Source: Flavobacterium quisquiliarum (GTDB taxonomy: Bacteria; Bacteroidota; Bacteroidia; Flavobacteriales; Flavobacteriaceae). Taken from it: DNA of 64,000 bases. The notes below the pieces were generated by a model. That model searched no databases and was not told the origin of the DNA. It saw nothing but the letters and a program-made list of their open reading frames with translations. The translations under genes and the position numbers were made by a program. Location: NCBI RefSeq assembly GCF_019308285.1, contig NZ_WWEM01000036.1, forward strand, positions 75,217 through 139,216, in the 5' to 3' direction. Positions 1 to 8,651 of the stretch are shown here, piece by piece (positions within the stretch are counted from its first letter, which is position 1; each line of letters starts with the position of its first letter).

Positions 1-41
1 GAAATCTCAGCAAAATATAACTAATTAGATAATTCGTTAAT

Positions 42-82
42 TAGATAATTAGATAATGTATAAACATTTATCTAATTATCTA
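42..82. repeat. Inverted repeat upstream of atpG
   Basis: Arms at about 43-58 and 65-81 (core AGATAATTAGATAA) are near-perfect complements with a one-base bulge and a short AT loop. The motif TTAGATAATT also occurs as direct copies just before it. It lies in the gap before atpG, where the upstream gene is expected to be atpA. It could be an mRNA hairpin tuning subunit stoichiometry; function unknown. Confidence 0.6.
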
Positions 83-115
83 GTTTTCAAATTGTCACAT
101 TTTCTAATTTAATAG

Positions 116-976
116 ATGGCAAATTTAAAGGAAATCCGTAATAGAATTACTTCCGTTTCATCGACGATGCAGATTACATCGGCTATGAAAATGGTTTCTG
201 CTGCAAAGCTGAAGAAAGCACAAGATGCAATCACTGCAATGCGTCCTTATGCCGAGAAATTAACGGAGTTATTGCAAGATCTTTCTGCATCACTTGAAGG
301 TGAAGTTGGAGGAGATTACACTACACAACGTGAAGTGAAAAAAGTATTGCTTGTTGCTATAACTTCTAACAGAGGTTTATGTGGTGCTTTTAATTCAAAT
401 ATTATTAAAGAGATTAAAAATCGTACGGCTTTTTACCAAGGAAAACAAGTTGATGTTTTTGCTATTGGTAAAAAAGGAAATGATGCTTTAAGCAAAACTC
501 ATAAAGTTCACGGTCATCATAATGCTATTTTTGATCATTTAACTTTTGAAAATGTTGCAGGAATCGCAGATAATCTTACAGAGAAATTTTTATCTGGAGA
601 ATACGATAGAATCGAATTAATTTACAATCAATTTAAAAACGCTGCGACTCAAATTGTTCAAACTGAGCAGTTTTTACCGTTAGCACCTATTAAATCTGAT
701 GCAGCTGCTTCTACTGGAGATTATATTTATGAGCCTTCAAAAGAAGAAATTGTTTTGACTTTAATCCCTAAGTCTTTAAAAACACAATTGTATAAAGGTA
801 TTCGTGATTCATTCGCTTCAGAGCATGGAGCACGTATGACTGCTATGCACAAAGCAACAGATAACGCAACTGAATTAAGAAACCAATTGAAATTAACTTA
901 TAACAAAGCGCGTCAGGCTGCTATTACAAGTGAAATTTTGGAAATCGTTGGTGGAGCAGAAGCTTTGAATGGATAA
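116..976 (+). CDS. atpG: F1F0 ATP synthase subunit gamma
   Basis: Central rotor stalk of the F1 sector, linking proton flow through F0 to catalysis in the alpha3beta3 head on the cytoplasmic membrane face. The 286-residue length is normal. The N-terminal coiled-coil helix holds ITSAMKMVSAAKL (about residues 21-33). The C-terminal helix ends in ITSEILEIVGGAEAL, the family signature (glutamate and GA pair). The middle Rossmann-like part includes TSNRGLCGAFN near residue 84. It starts at the ATG after an AT-rich leader with no Shine-Dalgarno. It is probably the last gene of an atp operon, because a strong terminator follows directly. Confidence 0.97.
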   Translation: MANLKEIRNRITSVSSTMQITSAMKMVSAAKLKKAQDAITAMRPYAEKLTELLQDLSASLEGEVGGDYTTQREVKKVLLVAITSNRGLCGAFNSNIIKEIKNRTAFYQGKQVDVFAIGKKGNDALSKTHKVHGHHNAIFDHLTFENVAGIADNLTEKFLSGEYDRIELIYNQFKNAATQIVQTEQFLPLAPIKSDAAASTGDYIYEPSKEEIVLTLIPKSLKTQLYKGIRDSFASEHGARMTAMHKATDNATELRNQLKLTYNKARQAAITSEILEIVGGAEALNG

Positions 977-996
977 TTTATTCCATAATATATAAT

Positions 997-1028
997 AAAA
1001 AAAAGCCAGCATTTGCTGGCTTTTTTTT
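997..1028 (+). terminator. Rho-independent terminator after atpG
   Basis: Stem AAGCCAGC / GCTGGCTT with loop ATTT, flanked by an A run on the left and eight T on the right, 20 bases after the atpG stop. The A/T symmetry would let it work in both directions. Confidence 0.92.
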
Positions 1029-1058
1029 ATTGGAAGTTTTTTCTTTTTTAAAAATAAC

Positions 1059-1117
1059 TTTATAAAATGGTGATTCTCAAATTATTCAAAAATTGAGAAT
1101 CACTACCATTTTATAAA
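1059..1117. repeat. Long inverted repeat after the atpG terminator
   Basis: Arms 1059-1080 and 1093-1117 pair over about 22 bases (TTTATAAAATGG plus TGATTCTCAA against its complement) with a two-base bulge and a loop of about 12 bases. No T run follows. It sits between the atpG terminator and the tandem repeats, and no coding function is evident. Confidence 0.75.
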
Positions 1118-1138
1118 AATAGACAGATTGACTCTGTG

Positions 1139-1405
1139 TGCTTTGTCTTTTATGGGAACAAACTAGCTTTATTAATCCCACGGCTCTGTTTTTTTAAGGG
1201 TTACAATACAGCAGAATCAATCCCTTGTGCTTTGTCTTTTATGGGAACAAACAAGCTTTATTAGTCCCAGTGCTCTGTTTTTATTAGGGTTACACTACAG
1301 CTTAATCAATCCCTTATGCTTTGTCTTTTATGGGAACAAACAAGCTTTATTAGTCCCAGTGCTTCCTTTTTTATAAGGGTTGTATCTAGCTTTCTCAATC
1401 CCTGT
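1139..1405. repeat. Three tandem 89-bp repeats with internal hairpins
   Basis: Units start at 1139, 1228 and 1317, each with TGCTTTGTCTTTTATGGGAA, giving an exact 89-base period. A degenerate unit end (CAGATTGACTCTGTG) precedes the first copy. Each unit contains two potential stem-loops: TGGGA pairing with TCCCA across AAGCTTTATTAG, and AGGGTT pairing with AATCCCT. No open frame runs through. This explains the 570-base gap between atpG and the acetyltransferase. Tandem small RNA genes or recombination-generated hairpin arrays are both possible. Confidence 0.85.
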
Positions 1406-1549
1406 GAAACAAATTTAGGAAAAGACTGTCTAAAAAAAGTTACATAATTTTCATGTCTAATTTATATATTTCACATGTCTTTGATTTTTAATTATATAAG
1501 TCTTAACTTAAACTTTACTTATTTTTGTTTATATTTTAATAAAAAATTC

Positions 1550-1996
1550 ATGAATCTTTCTATAAAAGAACTAATTACAGTGCAAGAAATGTTATTTCAA
1601 ATTGAGACTATTAGGCATTTATATCCTAAACTTAGCTTAGAGCAATACGAGAATTATCTTAAAGAAATGGTGCCTCATAATTATACTCAAATTGCAGTTT
1701 TTGAAAATGATGTTTGTCTGGGCTTAACAGGGTGTTGGTCTGCTACAAAGCTTTGGACGGGTAAATATCTTGAAATAGACAATTTTGTGGTTAATCCAGA
1801 ATTTCGATCTAGAGGAATTGGAAAAATGCTTACTCATTATATCGAGAAAAAAGCAATAGAATTAAATTGCAGCAGTATAGTTTTGGATGCTTTTACAGGA
1901 AATTTTGCTGCGCATCGTTTTTACTACAATCAAGGTTATGCACCTAAAGGTTTTCATTTTGTAAAAATCTTAGACGAAACCAAAATGACTGTTTAA
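1550..1996 (+). CDS. GNAT family N-acetyltransferase
   Basis: Predicted acetyl-CoA dependent acyltransferase of unknown substrate. The acetyl-CoA pyrophosphate-binding motif A is visible as VVNPEFRSRGIGKMLTHYIE (RSRGIG near residue 86). It is followed by the strand and helix typical of the fold, with FYYNQGY near the C terminus as in many GNATs. I chose the ATG at 1550 (149 residues). The frame extends upstream to an ATG at 1475, but those 25 residues are hydrophobic, unlike GNAT starts, and overlap a TATTTTTG promoter-like box at 1520. It is monocistronic. Its upstream neighbour is the repeat patch and the next gene has its own promoter-like box. Confidence 0.85.
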   Translation: MNLSIKELITVQEMLFQIETIRHLYPKLSLEQYENYLKEMVPHNYTQIAVFENDVCLGLTGCWSATKLWTGKYLEIDNFVVNPEFRSRGIGKMLTHYIEKKAIELNCSSIVLDAFTGNFAAHRFYYNQGYAPKGFHFVKILDETKMTV

Positions 1997-2056
1997 AAAC
2001 AAACAGAACTTTTCTTTATTACATCAACAAAAACACCATTAAACAAAAGAAATGGT

Positions 2057-2064
2057 TATTTTTG
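2057..2064 (+). promoter_or_regulatory. Candidate -7 box before the flippase operon
   Basis: TATTTTTG matches the Bacteroidota -7 consensus TAnnTTTG. It overlaps a TTG at 2062 that would otherwise be read as a start codon, so it argues for the downstream TTG at 2092. No clear -33 TTG was found. Confidence 0.45.
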
Positions 2065-2091
2065 TCCTACAAACATTATTACAATTATATT

Positions 2092-3552
2092 TTGGGATTA
2101 TATAAAAATCTATTCAAACAAACAGCAATTTACGGACTGGCGACAGTTTTACCGCGAATGCTGAGTTTTTTATTAGTGAGATTATATACGGGAATTTTAC
2201 CAACGGCCGAGTATGGAGAAGTTTCGATTGTATTATCTTGGATGGTTTTCTTTAATGTAGTTCTTTCTTATGGAATGGAAACTGCTTTCTTTAGATTTTA
2301 TAGTGCCGAAGATGATAAGAAAAATGTAATTGCAACTTCGACAATTTCAATCTTTTGGACATCCATTATTTTTCTTTTTGTTGCTTTGATTTTCAGAAAT
2401 ACATTAGCAAGTTTAGCAGAAGTAGATGTTCAATATATTACGTATACCGTTTGGATCTTAGTTTTGGATGCTTTGGTTTTAATTCCATTTTCTAAATTAA
2501 GAGCCAATCAAAGACCAATGGTTTATGCGGCAATTAAAATAGGAAATGTAGTCATCAATTTATTGTTGAATATTTTCTTTTTGATGTACTTGCCAAAATT
2601 AGCAGATGCAAATCCAAATTCTGTTTGGGATAATTTATATGTAGAGAATTTCCAGATTGCTTATATTTTTATTGCTAACCTTTTGGCGAGTTTGGCAACA
2701 TTTATAGTGCTTTCGCCAAATTATCTTTCGCTTGGGCGAAAATTCGATCCAGAACTTTGGAGAAGAATGATGAAATATGGACTTCCTATTTTAGTGGCTG
2801 GATTAGCCTTTGCAGTAAACGAACATTTTGATAAAATTCTTTTAGGTTATTTGCTTCCAGAAAATTTAGCAAAATCTGAAGTGGGAGCTTATTCTGCCTG
2901 CTACAAATTAGGATTGTTTATGGTTCTTTTTGCAACCGCTTTTAGATTAGGAATTGAACCTTTCTTTTTCAGTCATGCTAAAAATGAAAATGCACCACAA
3001 ACTTATGCTGTTATTACTAAATATTTTGTGATATTGGGTTCCCTAATTTTATTGGGAGTTATTGTTTTTGCAGATGTTTTAAAATATTTATTACTAGACA
3101 ATAAATCCTATTGGGAAGCCATGAAAGTGGTGCCGCTTATTATTTTGGCAAACTTCTTTTTGGGTATTTACAATAACTTATCAGTTTGGTATAAACTGAC
3201 AGACAAAACAAAAATTGGAGCTTACATTTCTATAGTAGGTGCAATCGTTACTTTGGTCTTAAATTATATTTTAATTCCAAAATACAGTTATTATGGTTCT
3301 GCAATTGCGACCATTTCTGCTTACGGAAGCATGATGCTTATTTCTTATATTTTAGGAAATAAATATTATCCAATTCCTTATGATATGAACAAGATTGGTG
3401 CTTATTTAGGTGTTTCAATAGTATTTTCAGTGATTTCGTTTTACGGATTTAGAGAGAAATATTATGTGGGAATTCCACTTCTTTTAGCTTTTATGTATAT
3501 GGTTTACCATTTCGAAAAAGATACTATTAAAGGTATAATGAAGAAAAAATAA
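2092..3552 (+). CDS. Polysaccharide flippase (Wzx/MVF-like)
   Basis: Integral membrane protein with about 12-14 hydrophobic segments, of the oligosaccharide flippase family in the MATE/MOP superfamily. It probably moves lipid-linked saccharide across the inner membrane. The N-terminal part GLYKNLFKQTAIYGLATVLP with RMLSFLLVRLYT matches the conserved opening of this Bacteroidota family. That opening is why I place the start at TTG 2092 (486 residues) rather than TTG 2062, which lies inside a promoter-like box. It leads a plus-strand run with dut and a sugar nucleotidyltransferase, which fits envelope glycan assembly. The substrate cannot be told from sequence. Confidence 0.85.
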   Translation: MGLYKNLFKQTAIYGLATVLPRMLSFLLVRLYTGILPTAEYGEVSIVLSWMVFFNVVLSYGMETAFFRFYSAEDDKKNVIATSTISIFWTSIIFLFVALIFRNTLASLAEVDVQYITYTVWILVLDALVLIPFSKLRANQRPMVYAAIKIGNVVINLLLNIFFLMYLPKLADANPNSVWDNLYVENFQIAYIFIANLLASLATFIVLSPNYLSLGRKFDPELWRRMMKYGLPILVAGLAFAVNEHFDKILLGYLLPENLAKSEVGAYSACYKLGLFMVLFATAFRLGIEPFFFSHAKNENAPQTYAVITKYFVILGSLILLGVIVFADVLKYLLLDNKSYWEAMKVVPLIILANFFLGIYNNLSVWYKLTDKTKIGAYISIVGAIVTLVLNYILIPKYSYYGSAIATISAYGSMMLISYILGNKYYPIPYDMNKIGAYLGVSIVFSVISFYGFREKYYVGIPLLLAFMYMVYHFEKDTIKGIMKKK

Positions 3553-3579
3553 GACAGATTTAAAATTTTATACTTAAAA

Positions 3580-4014
3580 ATGAAAATTCAAATTATCAAT
3601 AAATCACAACACGATTTACCAAATTACGAAACCATTGCTTCTGCAGGAATGGATTTACGTGCCAATATTTCAGAACCAATTACGTTAAAACCATTAGAAA
3701 GAACGATTGTAAAAACAGGACTTTTTATTGAATTGCCAATTGGTTATGAAGCGCAGGTAAGACCAAGAAGCGGATTGGCAGCCAAAAAAGGGGTAACTGT
3801 ATTAAATTCTCCAGGAACTGTTGATGCAGATTACAGAGGAGAAATAGGAGTAATTTTAGTAAATTTATCTAATGATGATTTTGTAATTGAAAACGGAGAA
3901 AGAATTGCTCAGCTGATTATTGCAAAACACGAAAGAGCCGAATGGATCGAAGTTGAAACGCTTTCTGAAACATCGAGAGGTGAAGGAGGCTTTGGAAGTA
4001 CAGGAGTGAAATAG
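3580..4014 (+). CDS. dut: dUTP diphosphatase
   Basis: Hydrolyses dUTP to dUMP and pyrophosphate, keeping uracil out of DNA and supplying dTMP synthesis; trimeric and cytoplasmic. All five dUTPase motifs are in order: AGMDLRA (about 22-28), RPRSGLA (61-67), GTVDADYRGEIG (80-91), ERIAQLII (105-112) and the C-terminal arm RGEGGFGSTG. The length of 144 residues is normal. It follows the flippase by 27 bases and is likely cotranscribed. Confidence 0.97.
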   Translation: MKIQIINKSQHDLPNYETIASAGMDLRANISEPITLKPLERTIVKTGLFIELPIGYEAQVRPRSGLAAKKGVTVLNSPGTVDADYRGEIGVILVNLSNDDFVIENGERIAQLIIAKHERAEWIEVETLSETSRGEGGFGSTGVK

Positions 4015-4097
4015 TTTTTGTATTTAACAAAAACACCATAAAAGAAAGACCAAACCCAATGAAGATTTTTTGATCTTCCTATAAAATCAAATAAAAA

Positions 4098-5114
4098 ATG
4101 AAGATAATTGTCCCAATGGCAGGCCGTGGATCAAGATTGAGGCCGCATACATTAACTGTTCCGAAACCATTAATTCCTGTTGCAGGAAAATCTATAGTAC
4201 ACCGTTTAGTTGAAGATATTGCCAAAATATTGAAAGAACCAATTGAAGAAGTTGCTTTTATTTTAGGTGATGAAGCTTTTTTTGGAGACGATGTTGTAAA
4301 AAGTTTAGAAGATTTGGCAAAAGGATTAGGAGCTAAAGCTTCAATCTACCGTCAGGATCAGCCATTAGGAACTGGCCATGCTATTATGTGCGCCAAAGAT
4401 TCTTTATCTGGGCCAGCAGTAATTGCTTATGCAGATACTTTAATTAGAGCTGATTTTGAATTAGATCCATCTGCAGATGCTGTAATCTGGGTAAAACAAG
4501 TAGACCAGCCAGAAGCTTTTGGTGTTGTAAAACTGAATCAAAATAATGAAATTATTGAGTTGGTTGAGAAACCAAAGGAATTCGTAAGTGATTTAGCAGT
4601 TATCGGAATTTATTATTTCAAAGAAGTTGGAGTTTTAAGAAATGAACTTCAAAATGTTTTAGATAATAATATCCAGAATGGTGGCGAATATCAGATTAAT
4701 GATGGAATCAAAGCGATGATGGCAAACGGAAAAGTTTTCAAAACTGGAAGCGTTGACGAATGGATGGACTGCGGAAACAAAGATGTTACTGTAGAAACAA
4801 ACACTAGAATGCTTGGTTTCCTTCATAATGATGGAGAACATTTAGTAGATTATGGTGTAACATTAGAAAATTCTACTATTATTCCTCCATGTTATATTGG
4901 AGAAAATGTTGTTTTAAAAAATACTACAATTGGGCCAAATGTTTCAGTTGGAAAAGGTTGTCATATTACTGACAGTAGTATTAAAAATAGCTTAATTCAA
5001 ACTCATTCTCAAATTAAAAATGCTAACTTAGATAACGCAATGATAGGAAATCATGTGAGTTATGATGGTAAATTTACCAGTGTAAGTATTGGAGATTATG
5101 CAGTTTTAGAATAG
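4098..5114 (+). CDS. Sugar-phosphate nucleotidyltransferase with left-handed beta-helix tail
   Basis: Makes an NDP-sugar from a sugar 1-phosphate and NTP. The N-terminal nucleotidyltransferase domain has the signature GRGSRLRPHT followed by VPKPLIPVAGK (about residues 9-31). YADTLI is the metal-binding region and VEKP lies near residue 157. From about residue 245 the chain becomes hexapeptide repeats (IGENVVLKNTTIGPNVSVGK), a left-handed beta-helix as in long RmlA-like and GlmU-like enzymes. The exact sugar is uncertain; glucose-1-phosphate or mannose-1-phosphate are both possible. Its place behind the flippase and dut is conserved in flavobacteria as I remember it, and supports an envelope polysaccharide role. 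Confidence 0.88.
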   Translation: MKIIVPMAGRGSRLRPHTLTVPKPLIPVAGKSIVHRLVEDIAKILKEPIEEVAFILGDEAFFGDDVVKSLEDLAKGLGAKASIYRQDQPLGTGHAIMCAKDSLSGPAVIAYADTLIRADFELDPSADAVIWVKQVDQPEAFGVVKLNQNNEIIELVEKPKEFVSDLAVIGIYYFKEVGVLRNELQNVLDNNIQNGGEYQINDGIKAMMANGKVFKTGSVDEWMDCGNKDVTVETNTRMLGFLHNDGEHLVDYGVTLENSTIIPPCYIGENVVLKNTTIGPNVSVGKGCHITDSSIKNSLIQTHSQIKNANLDNAMIGNHVSYDGKFTSVSIGDYAVLE

Positions 5115-5159
5115 AATTAAAAATTTAAAAGTTTCATTTTTGTAAATGTTTTTTTTAAA

Positions 5160-6512
5160 ATGATCAAAAAAAGAGTTTTTACAGTTTTGCTGATTGCTTT
5201 ATGCAGCACATCGTTTTCGGTTTTTGCACAGACAGAACCTGAAGATATTGTTATGGCAACTGACGAATATCAAGACTCATTTTATGAATCATTAAAACAA
5301 AAAGGAATCGAAAATTATGATAAAGCTATTGTGTCATTGGAGAAATGTATCAAACTAAAACCCAATGACGCAGTGGCTTATTTTGAATTAGGAAAGAACT
5401 ATTTTGCTCTTAAAGAATATCGAAATGCTCAAGATAATTTTGAAAAAGCAACACAGCTGGACCCTAAAAACAAATGGTTTTGGCTCGGAATTTACGATGT
5501 AAGTTACGAAACCAAAAACTATCCGCTGGCGATTGAAACGATTCAGAAAATAATTGTTTTTGACGAAGAGTATAAAGACGATTTGATTTCGTTGTACATG
5601 ATTACCAATCAGTATGATAAAGCATTAATTGCGATTAACGAAATGAATGAAAAGTTCGGAAAATCATCAGATCGTGAAATTTATAAAGCACAGATTTTAT
5701 CTCAGGGAAAATATCAGAATGCTGAAATTGATAATTTGATACAACAGATTAAAAAAGATCCAAAAGAAGAATCAAATTATTTGAATCTCATTCTTTTGTA
5801 TTCAAAAAATAATGAAAATGAGAAATCATTGGAGGTTGCAAAACAATTAGCCAAAGAAATTCCAAATTCAGAATGGTCGCAGGTCAGTTTGTTTAAAACA
5901 TACTTAGATGCCAATCAGGCAGATAAAGCTATCAAATCGATGAATGTGATTTTGGCAAGTTCAAAAATCGATTCAAAAATCAAACATAGAACTTTGAATG
6001 AATTTTTGATTTACGTCAATAAAAATCCACAGTATGCTGCCGATTTAGAAAAGGCTATTTCTTATTTTGATAACGATCCAAATGTTGATGTTGCCAAAGA
6101 AATTGGAAAGTTTTATCATAGTAAAGGTCAGTTTGAGAATGCTGTTAAATATTATGAAAAAGATTTAAAAGCTAATTCAGAGACAGATCTTGAAACCAAT
6201 ATGTTATTGCTGGAAGCCTATTCTCAGACAAAACAATTTGAACCCATGACCAAAAGAGCTATGATGCTGATTGAAGTATATCCGAGTCAGGCTCAGTTTT
6301 ATTATTTTGCGGGATTAGGAAGCAATCAGCAAAAGCAATTTAAGAATGCAAAAACCGTTTTAGAAATGGGTCTTGATTATGTTGTTGATGATGTAAAATT
6401 AGAATCCAATTTTAATATTCAATTAGGAGAGGCATATAATGGATTGGGAGATGCCAAGAAAAAAGAGGAATACTTTTTGAAGGCAAACGAATTATTAAAG
6501 AAAAAAAAATAA
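5160..6512 (+). CDS. Secreted tetratricopeptide repeat protein
   Basis: Starts with a Sec signal peptide (hydrophobic segment to about residue 22, ending SVFAQ). It then has a chain of TPR-like helical hairpins, for example DAVAYFELGKNYFALKEY, PLAIETIQKI and FENAVKYYEKDL. TPR arrays bind partner proteins, so it probably acts as a periplasmic scaffold. It is followed 13 bases later by the DUF4292 lipoprotein gene and then the EnvC-like gene, a grouping that suggests a joint role in envelope maintenance. No catalytic motif was seen. Confidence 0.85.
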   Translation: MIKKRVFTVLLIALCSTSFSVFAQTEPEDIVMATDEYQDSFYESLKQKGIENYDKAIVSLEKCIKLKPNDAVAYFELGKNYFALKEYRNAQDNFEKATQLDPKNKWFWLGIYDVSYETKNYPLAIETIQKIIVFDEEYKDDLISLYMITNQYDKALIAINEMNEKFGKSSDREIYKAQILSQGKYQNAEIDNLIQQIKKDPKEESNYLNLILLYSKNNENEKSLEVAKQLAKEIPNSEWSQVSLFKTYLDANQADKAIKSMNVILASSKIDSKIKHRTLNEFLIYVNKNPQYAADLEKAISYFDNDPNVDVAKEIGKFYHSKGQFENAVKYYEKDLKANSETDLETNMLLLEAYSQTKQFEPMTKRAMMLIEVYPSQAQFYYFAGLGSNQQKQFKNAKTVLEMGLDYVVDDVKLESNFNIQLGEAYNGLGDAKKKEEYFLKANELLKKKK

Positions 6513-6525
6513 AGGAGAAATTCAG

Positions 6526-7305
6526 ATGAAAAAATATATAGCAGTACTAATTCTTTCAGTTGCAGTTGTATCATGCAAAACGAAAGCAGTGGCAGTACAA
6601 AATAATACAAGTCCGATAGTTGCACCAAAAGAAGACAAAAAAGTAATCGAAAAGCATTATGATAATAAACTAGATTTTTCGACATTATACATAAAAGCCA
6701 GTGCAAAATATGTTGATGAGAAACAAAGTCAGAATGTTACTGCCGAAATTAGAATTGAAAAAGACAAGCAGATTTTGATTAGCGTGCGTTTTCTTGGAAT
6801 TACAATGGCGAAAGCTTTAATAACTCCTGATGCAGTAAGTTATTATGAGAAAATAAACAGTACATATTACGAAGGCGATTTTACAAGTTTGAGCAAATGG
6901 CTTGGAACTGATTTAGATTATAGTAAAGTTCAGAATTTATTGATCGGTGAAGCATTTGACGATTTAAGAAAAGGAAAATATACACAGACTATTGTAGAAA
7001 ATCTTTTTAGACTGGATGAAGAAAAAGATGCTAATTTGAAGAAAACCTTTTTCCTTGATGGCGAGAAATATCTAATCCAGAAAGAAGAAATTTCACAACC
7101 GTCTGAAAACAGAACTTTACAGATTGCTTATTCAGACAGCAAAACTTTTGATCAAGGAATACTTCCTACAAGTATTGAAATCAATGCAGTACAGCCAAAA
7201 GGAAAAACAAGTATTAATTTGAATTACAACAATATTTCATTTAACGAACAGCTTTCTTTTCCTTACAGTGTTCCGAGTGGTTATAAAAAAATGACAATTA
7301 AGTAA
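6526..7305 (+). CDS. DUF4292-type lipoprotein
   Basis: Lipoprotein of 259 residues. The signal peptide ends in VVSC with the lipidated cysteine near residue 17. The mature part (DFSTLYIKASAKYVDEKQ, then EIRIEKDKQILISVRFLGI) resembles the LolA/LolB-like fold assigned to DUF4292, which suggests binding of lipid or lipoprotein acyl chains. A TPR protein lies upstream and an EnvC-like protein downstream, all closely spaced. Function is inferred only from fold resemblance. Confidence 0.8.
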   Translation: MKKYIAVLILSVAVVSCKTKAVAVQNNTSPIVAPKEDKKVIEKHYDNKLDFSTLYIKASAKYVDEKQSQNVTAEIRIEKDKQILISVRFLGITMAKALITPDAVSYYEKINSTYYEGDFTSLSKWLGTDLDYSKVQNLLIGEAFDDLRKGKYTQTIVENLFRLDEEKDANLKKTFFLDGEKYLIQKEEISQPSENRTLQIAYSDSKTFDQGILPTSIEINAVQPKGKTSINLNYNNISFNEQLSFPYSVPSGYKKMTIK

Positions 7306-7329
7306 ATTTGCAAAAATAAAAATAGAAAC

Positions 7330-8583
7330 ATGCCAAAATTTCTCCTAAGTCTAGTTTTAATTTGTGCCACTACGTTTGTATGGGCGCAGGATTCTCAGCA
7401 AGAAAAACTGGAACAGCGTAAAGCTCAAATTCAACAAGAAATCAGAGACAACGAAAAGATGCTTCAGTCTGTTCGAAAAAAAGAGAAATCTGCTGTAAAT
7501 GAATATTTAATTCAGGCGAATAAAATCAAACTAAAAGAGAAATTAATTAATACAACTGCGAAACAGGAGAGACTGATTAGTAATGACATGTATATTAATC
7601 AGGTTCAGGTTAATAAATTGAAAAAAGAACTAAAAGTTCTTAAAGAGGATTATGCGGAGATGATCTTAAAATCATACAAAAGCCGTTCTGAACAAAGTCG
7701 TGCGATGTTCATTTTATCTTCTGAGAGTTTTTTACAAGCATACAAAAGAGCACAATATTTAAAACAATATACCAATTTCAGAAAAAATCAAGGCCTTGAA
7801 ATTCAGTCAAAAACAGCACAATTAGTTGATTTTAATGCAAAACTGGATGGACAAAGACAAGTGAAAAAGAAAATTATTGCTGAAAACCAAAAAGAGAAAG
7901 TAACGCTTGAAGCTGAGAAAAAAGAACAGCAAAAATTGGTTAATTCACTTAAAAAAGATAAAAATAAAATTGCTGCCGATATTCGATCCAAACAAAACGA
8001 ATCTAAACGTATTGACAAACAAATTGATCGTTTAATTCGTGAAGCGATTGCTGAAGCCAATAGAAAAGCAGCTGCTGAAAGAGCAAAAGCTAATCCAGGT
8101 ACAAGCGAAGCAAAAGCACCAGTTTCATCTTCTAAAATTGCTTTAACTCCAGAAGATAAAATTTTAGCAGCAGATTTTAAAGCCAACAGAGGAAGACTGC
8201 CTTGGCCAGTAGAAAAAGGATTTATTTCTCTTGGATACGGAGATCAGCCTCACCCGTTGCATCCTTCAATTACAGTACATAACTCGGGAGTTGAAATTAC
8301 AACAGAAGATGGTGCAAGTGCAAGAGCTGTATTTGCTGGAGAAGTTTCTAAAGTTATCGTTTTATCACCAGTAAATAAAGCGGTTGTGATTCAGCACGGA
8401 GACTTTTTTACTGTATATCAAAACTTAAGCTCAGTTTCTGTAAGTCAGGGAGATAAAGTGACGATTAAACAAAATATTGGAAAAGTGAGAACAAGTGGAG
8501 ATACAGGAAAAACGATTATTAAGTTCTTGATTCTTCAAAATACTTCAAACAACAATCCAGAAGGATGGTTACAAAGCAGATAA
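7330..8583 (+). CDS. EnvC-like murein hydrolase activator (degenerate LytM/M23)
   Basis: Signal peptide (to about residue 20, ending VWAQ), a long lysine- and glutamate-rich coiled coil (about 22-255), then a LytM/M23 domain (about 290-417). The zinc site is not intact. The usual GxD is GVE near residue 321, the HxH element reads YQN instead of YxH near residue 347-363, and the last metal-ligand stretch is IIKFLI. That pattern matches EnvC-type factors, which switch on amidases at the septum rather than cut peptidoglycan themselves. A terminator follows 7 bases after the stop, closing the run that began with the flippase. Confidence 0.88.
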   Translation: MPKFLLSLVLICATTFVWAQDSQQEKLEQRKAQIQQEIRDNEKMLQSVRKKEKSAVNEYLIQANKIKLKEKLINTTAKQERLISNDMYINQVQVNKLKKELKVLKEDYAEMILKSYKSRSEQSRAMFILSSESFLQAYKRAQYLKQYTNFRKNQGLEIQSKTAQLVDFNAKLDGQRQVKKKIIAENQKEKVTLEAEKKEQQKLVNSLKKDKNKIAADIRSKQNESKRIDKQIDRLIREAIAEANRKAAAERAKANPGTSEAKAPVSSSKIALTPEDKILAADFKANRGRLPWPVEKGFISLGYGDQPHPLHPSITVHNSGVEITTEDGASARAVFAGEVSKVIVLSPVNKAVVIQHGDFFTVYQNLSSVSVSQGDKVTIKQNIGKVRTSGDTGKTIIKFLILQNTSNNNPEGWLQSR

Positions 8584-8590
8584 AAATACA

Positions 8591-8616
8591 GGGAGCAAAA
8601 TTGCTCCCTTTTTTTA
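8591..8616 (+). terminator. Terminator after the EnvC-like gene
   Basis: Perfect stem GGGAGCAA / TTGCTCCC with loop AA, followed by seven T. It is followed by a direct repeat TGGAATTTGGAATTT at 8617 and 8634. Confidence 0.92.
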
Positions 8617-8651
8617 TGGAATTTGGAATTTAGTGGAATTTGGAATTTGCA

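Noticed and set aside
1139..1405. CRISPR array
   Set aside because: The whole 89-base unit repeats; there is no short repeat with differing spacers and no cas gene.
1475..1549. N-terminal extension of the GNAT protein
   Set aside because: It is hydrophobic, does not fit the family, and overlaps a promoter-like box.
7803..8186. Minus-strand open frame inside the EnvC-like gene
   Set aside because: It lies opposite a conserved coiled-coil coding region; its leucine/serine-rich product reflects the antisense of lysine-rich codons.
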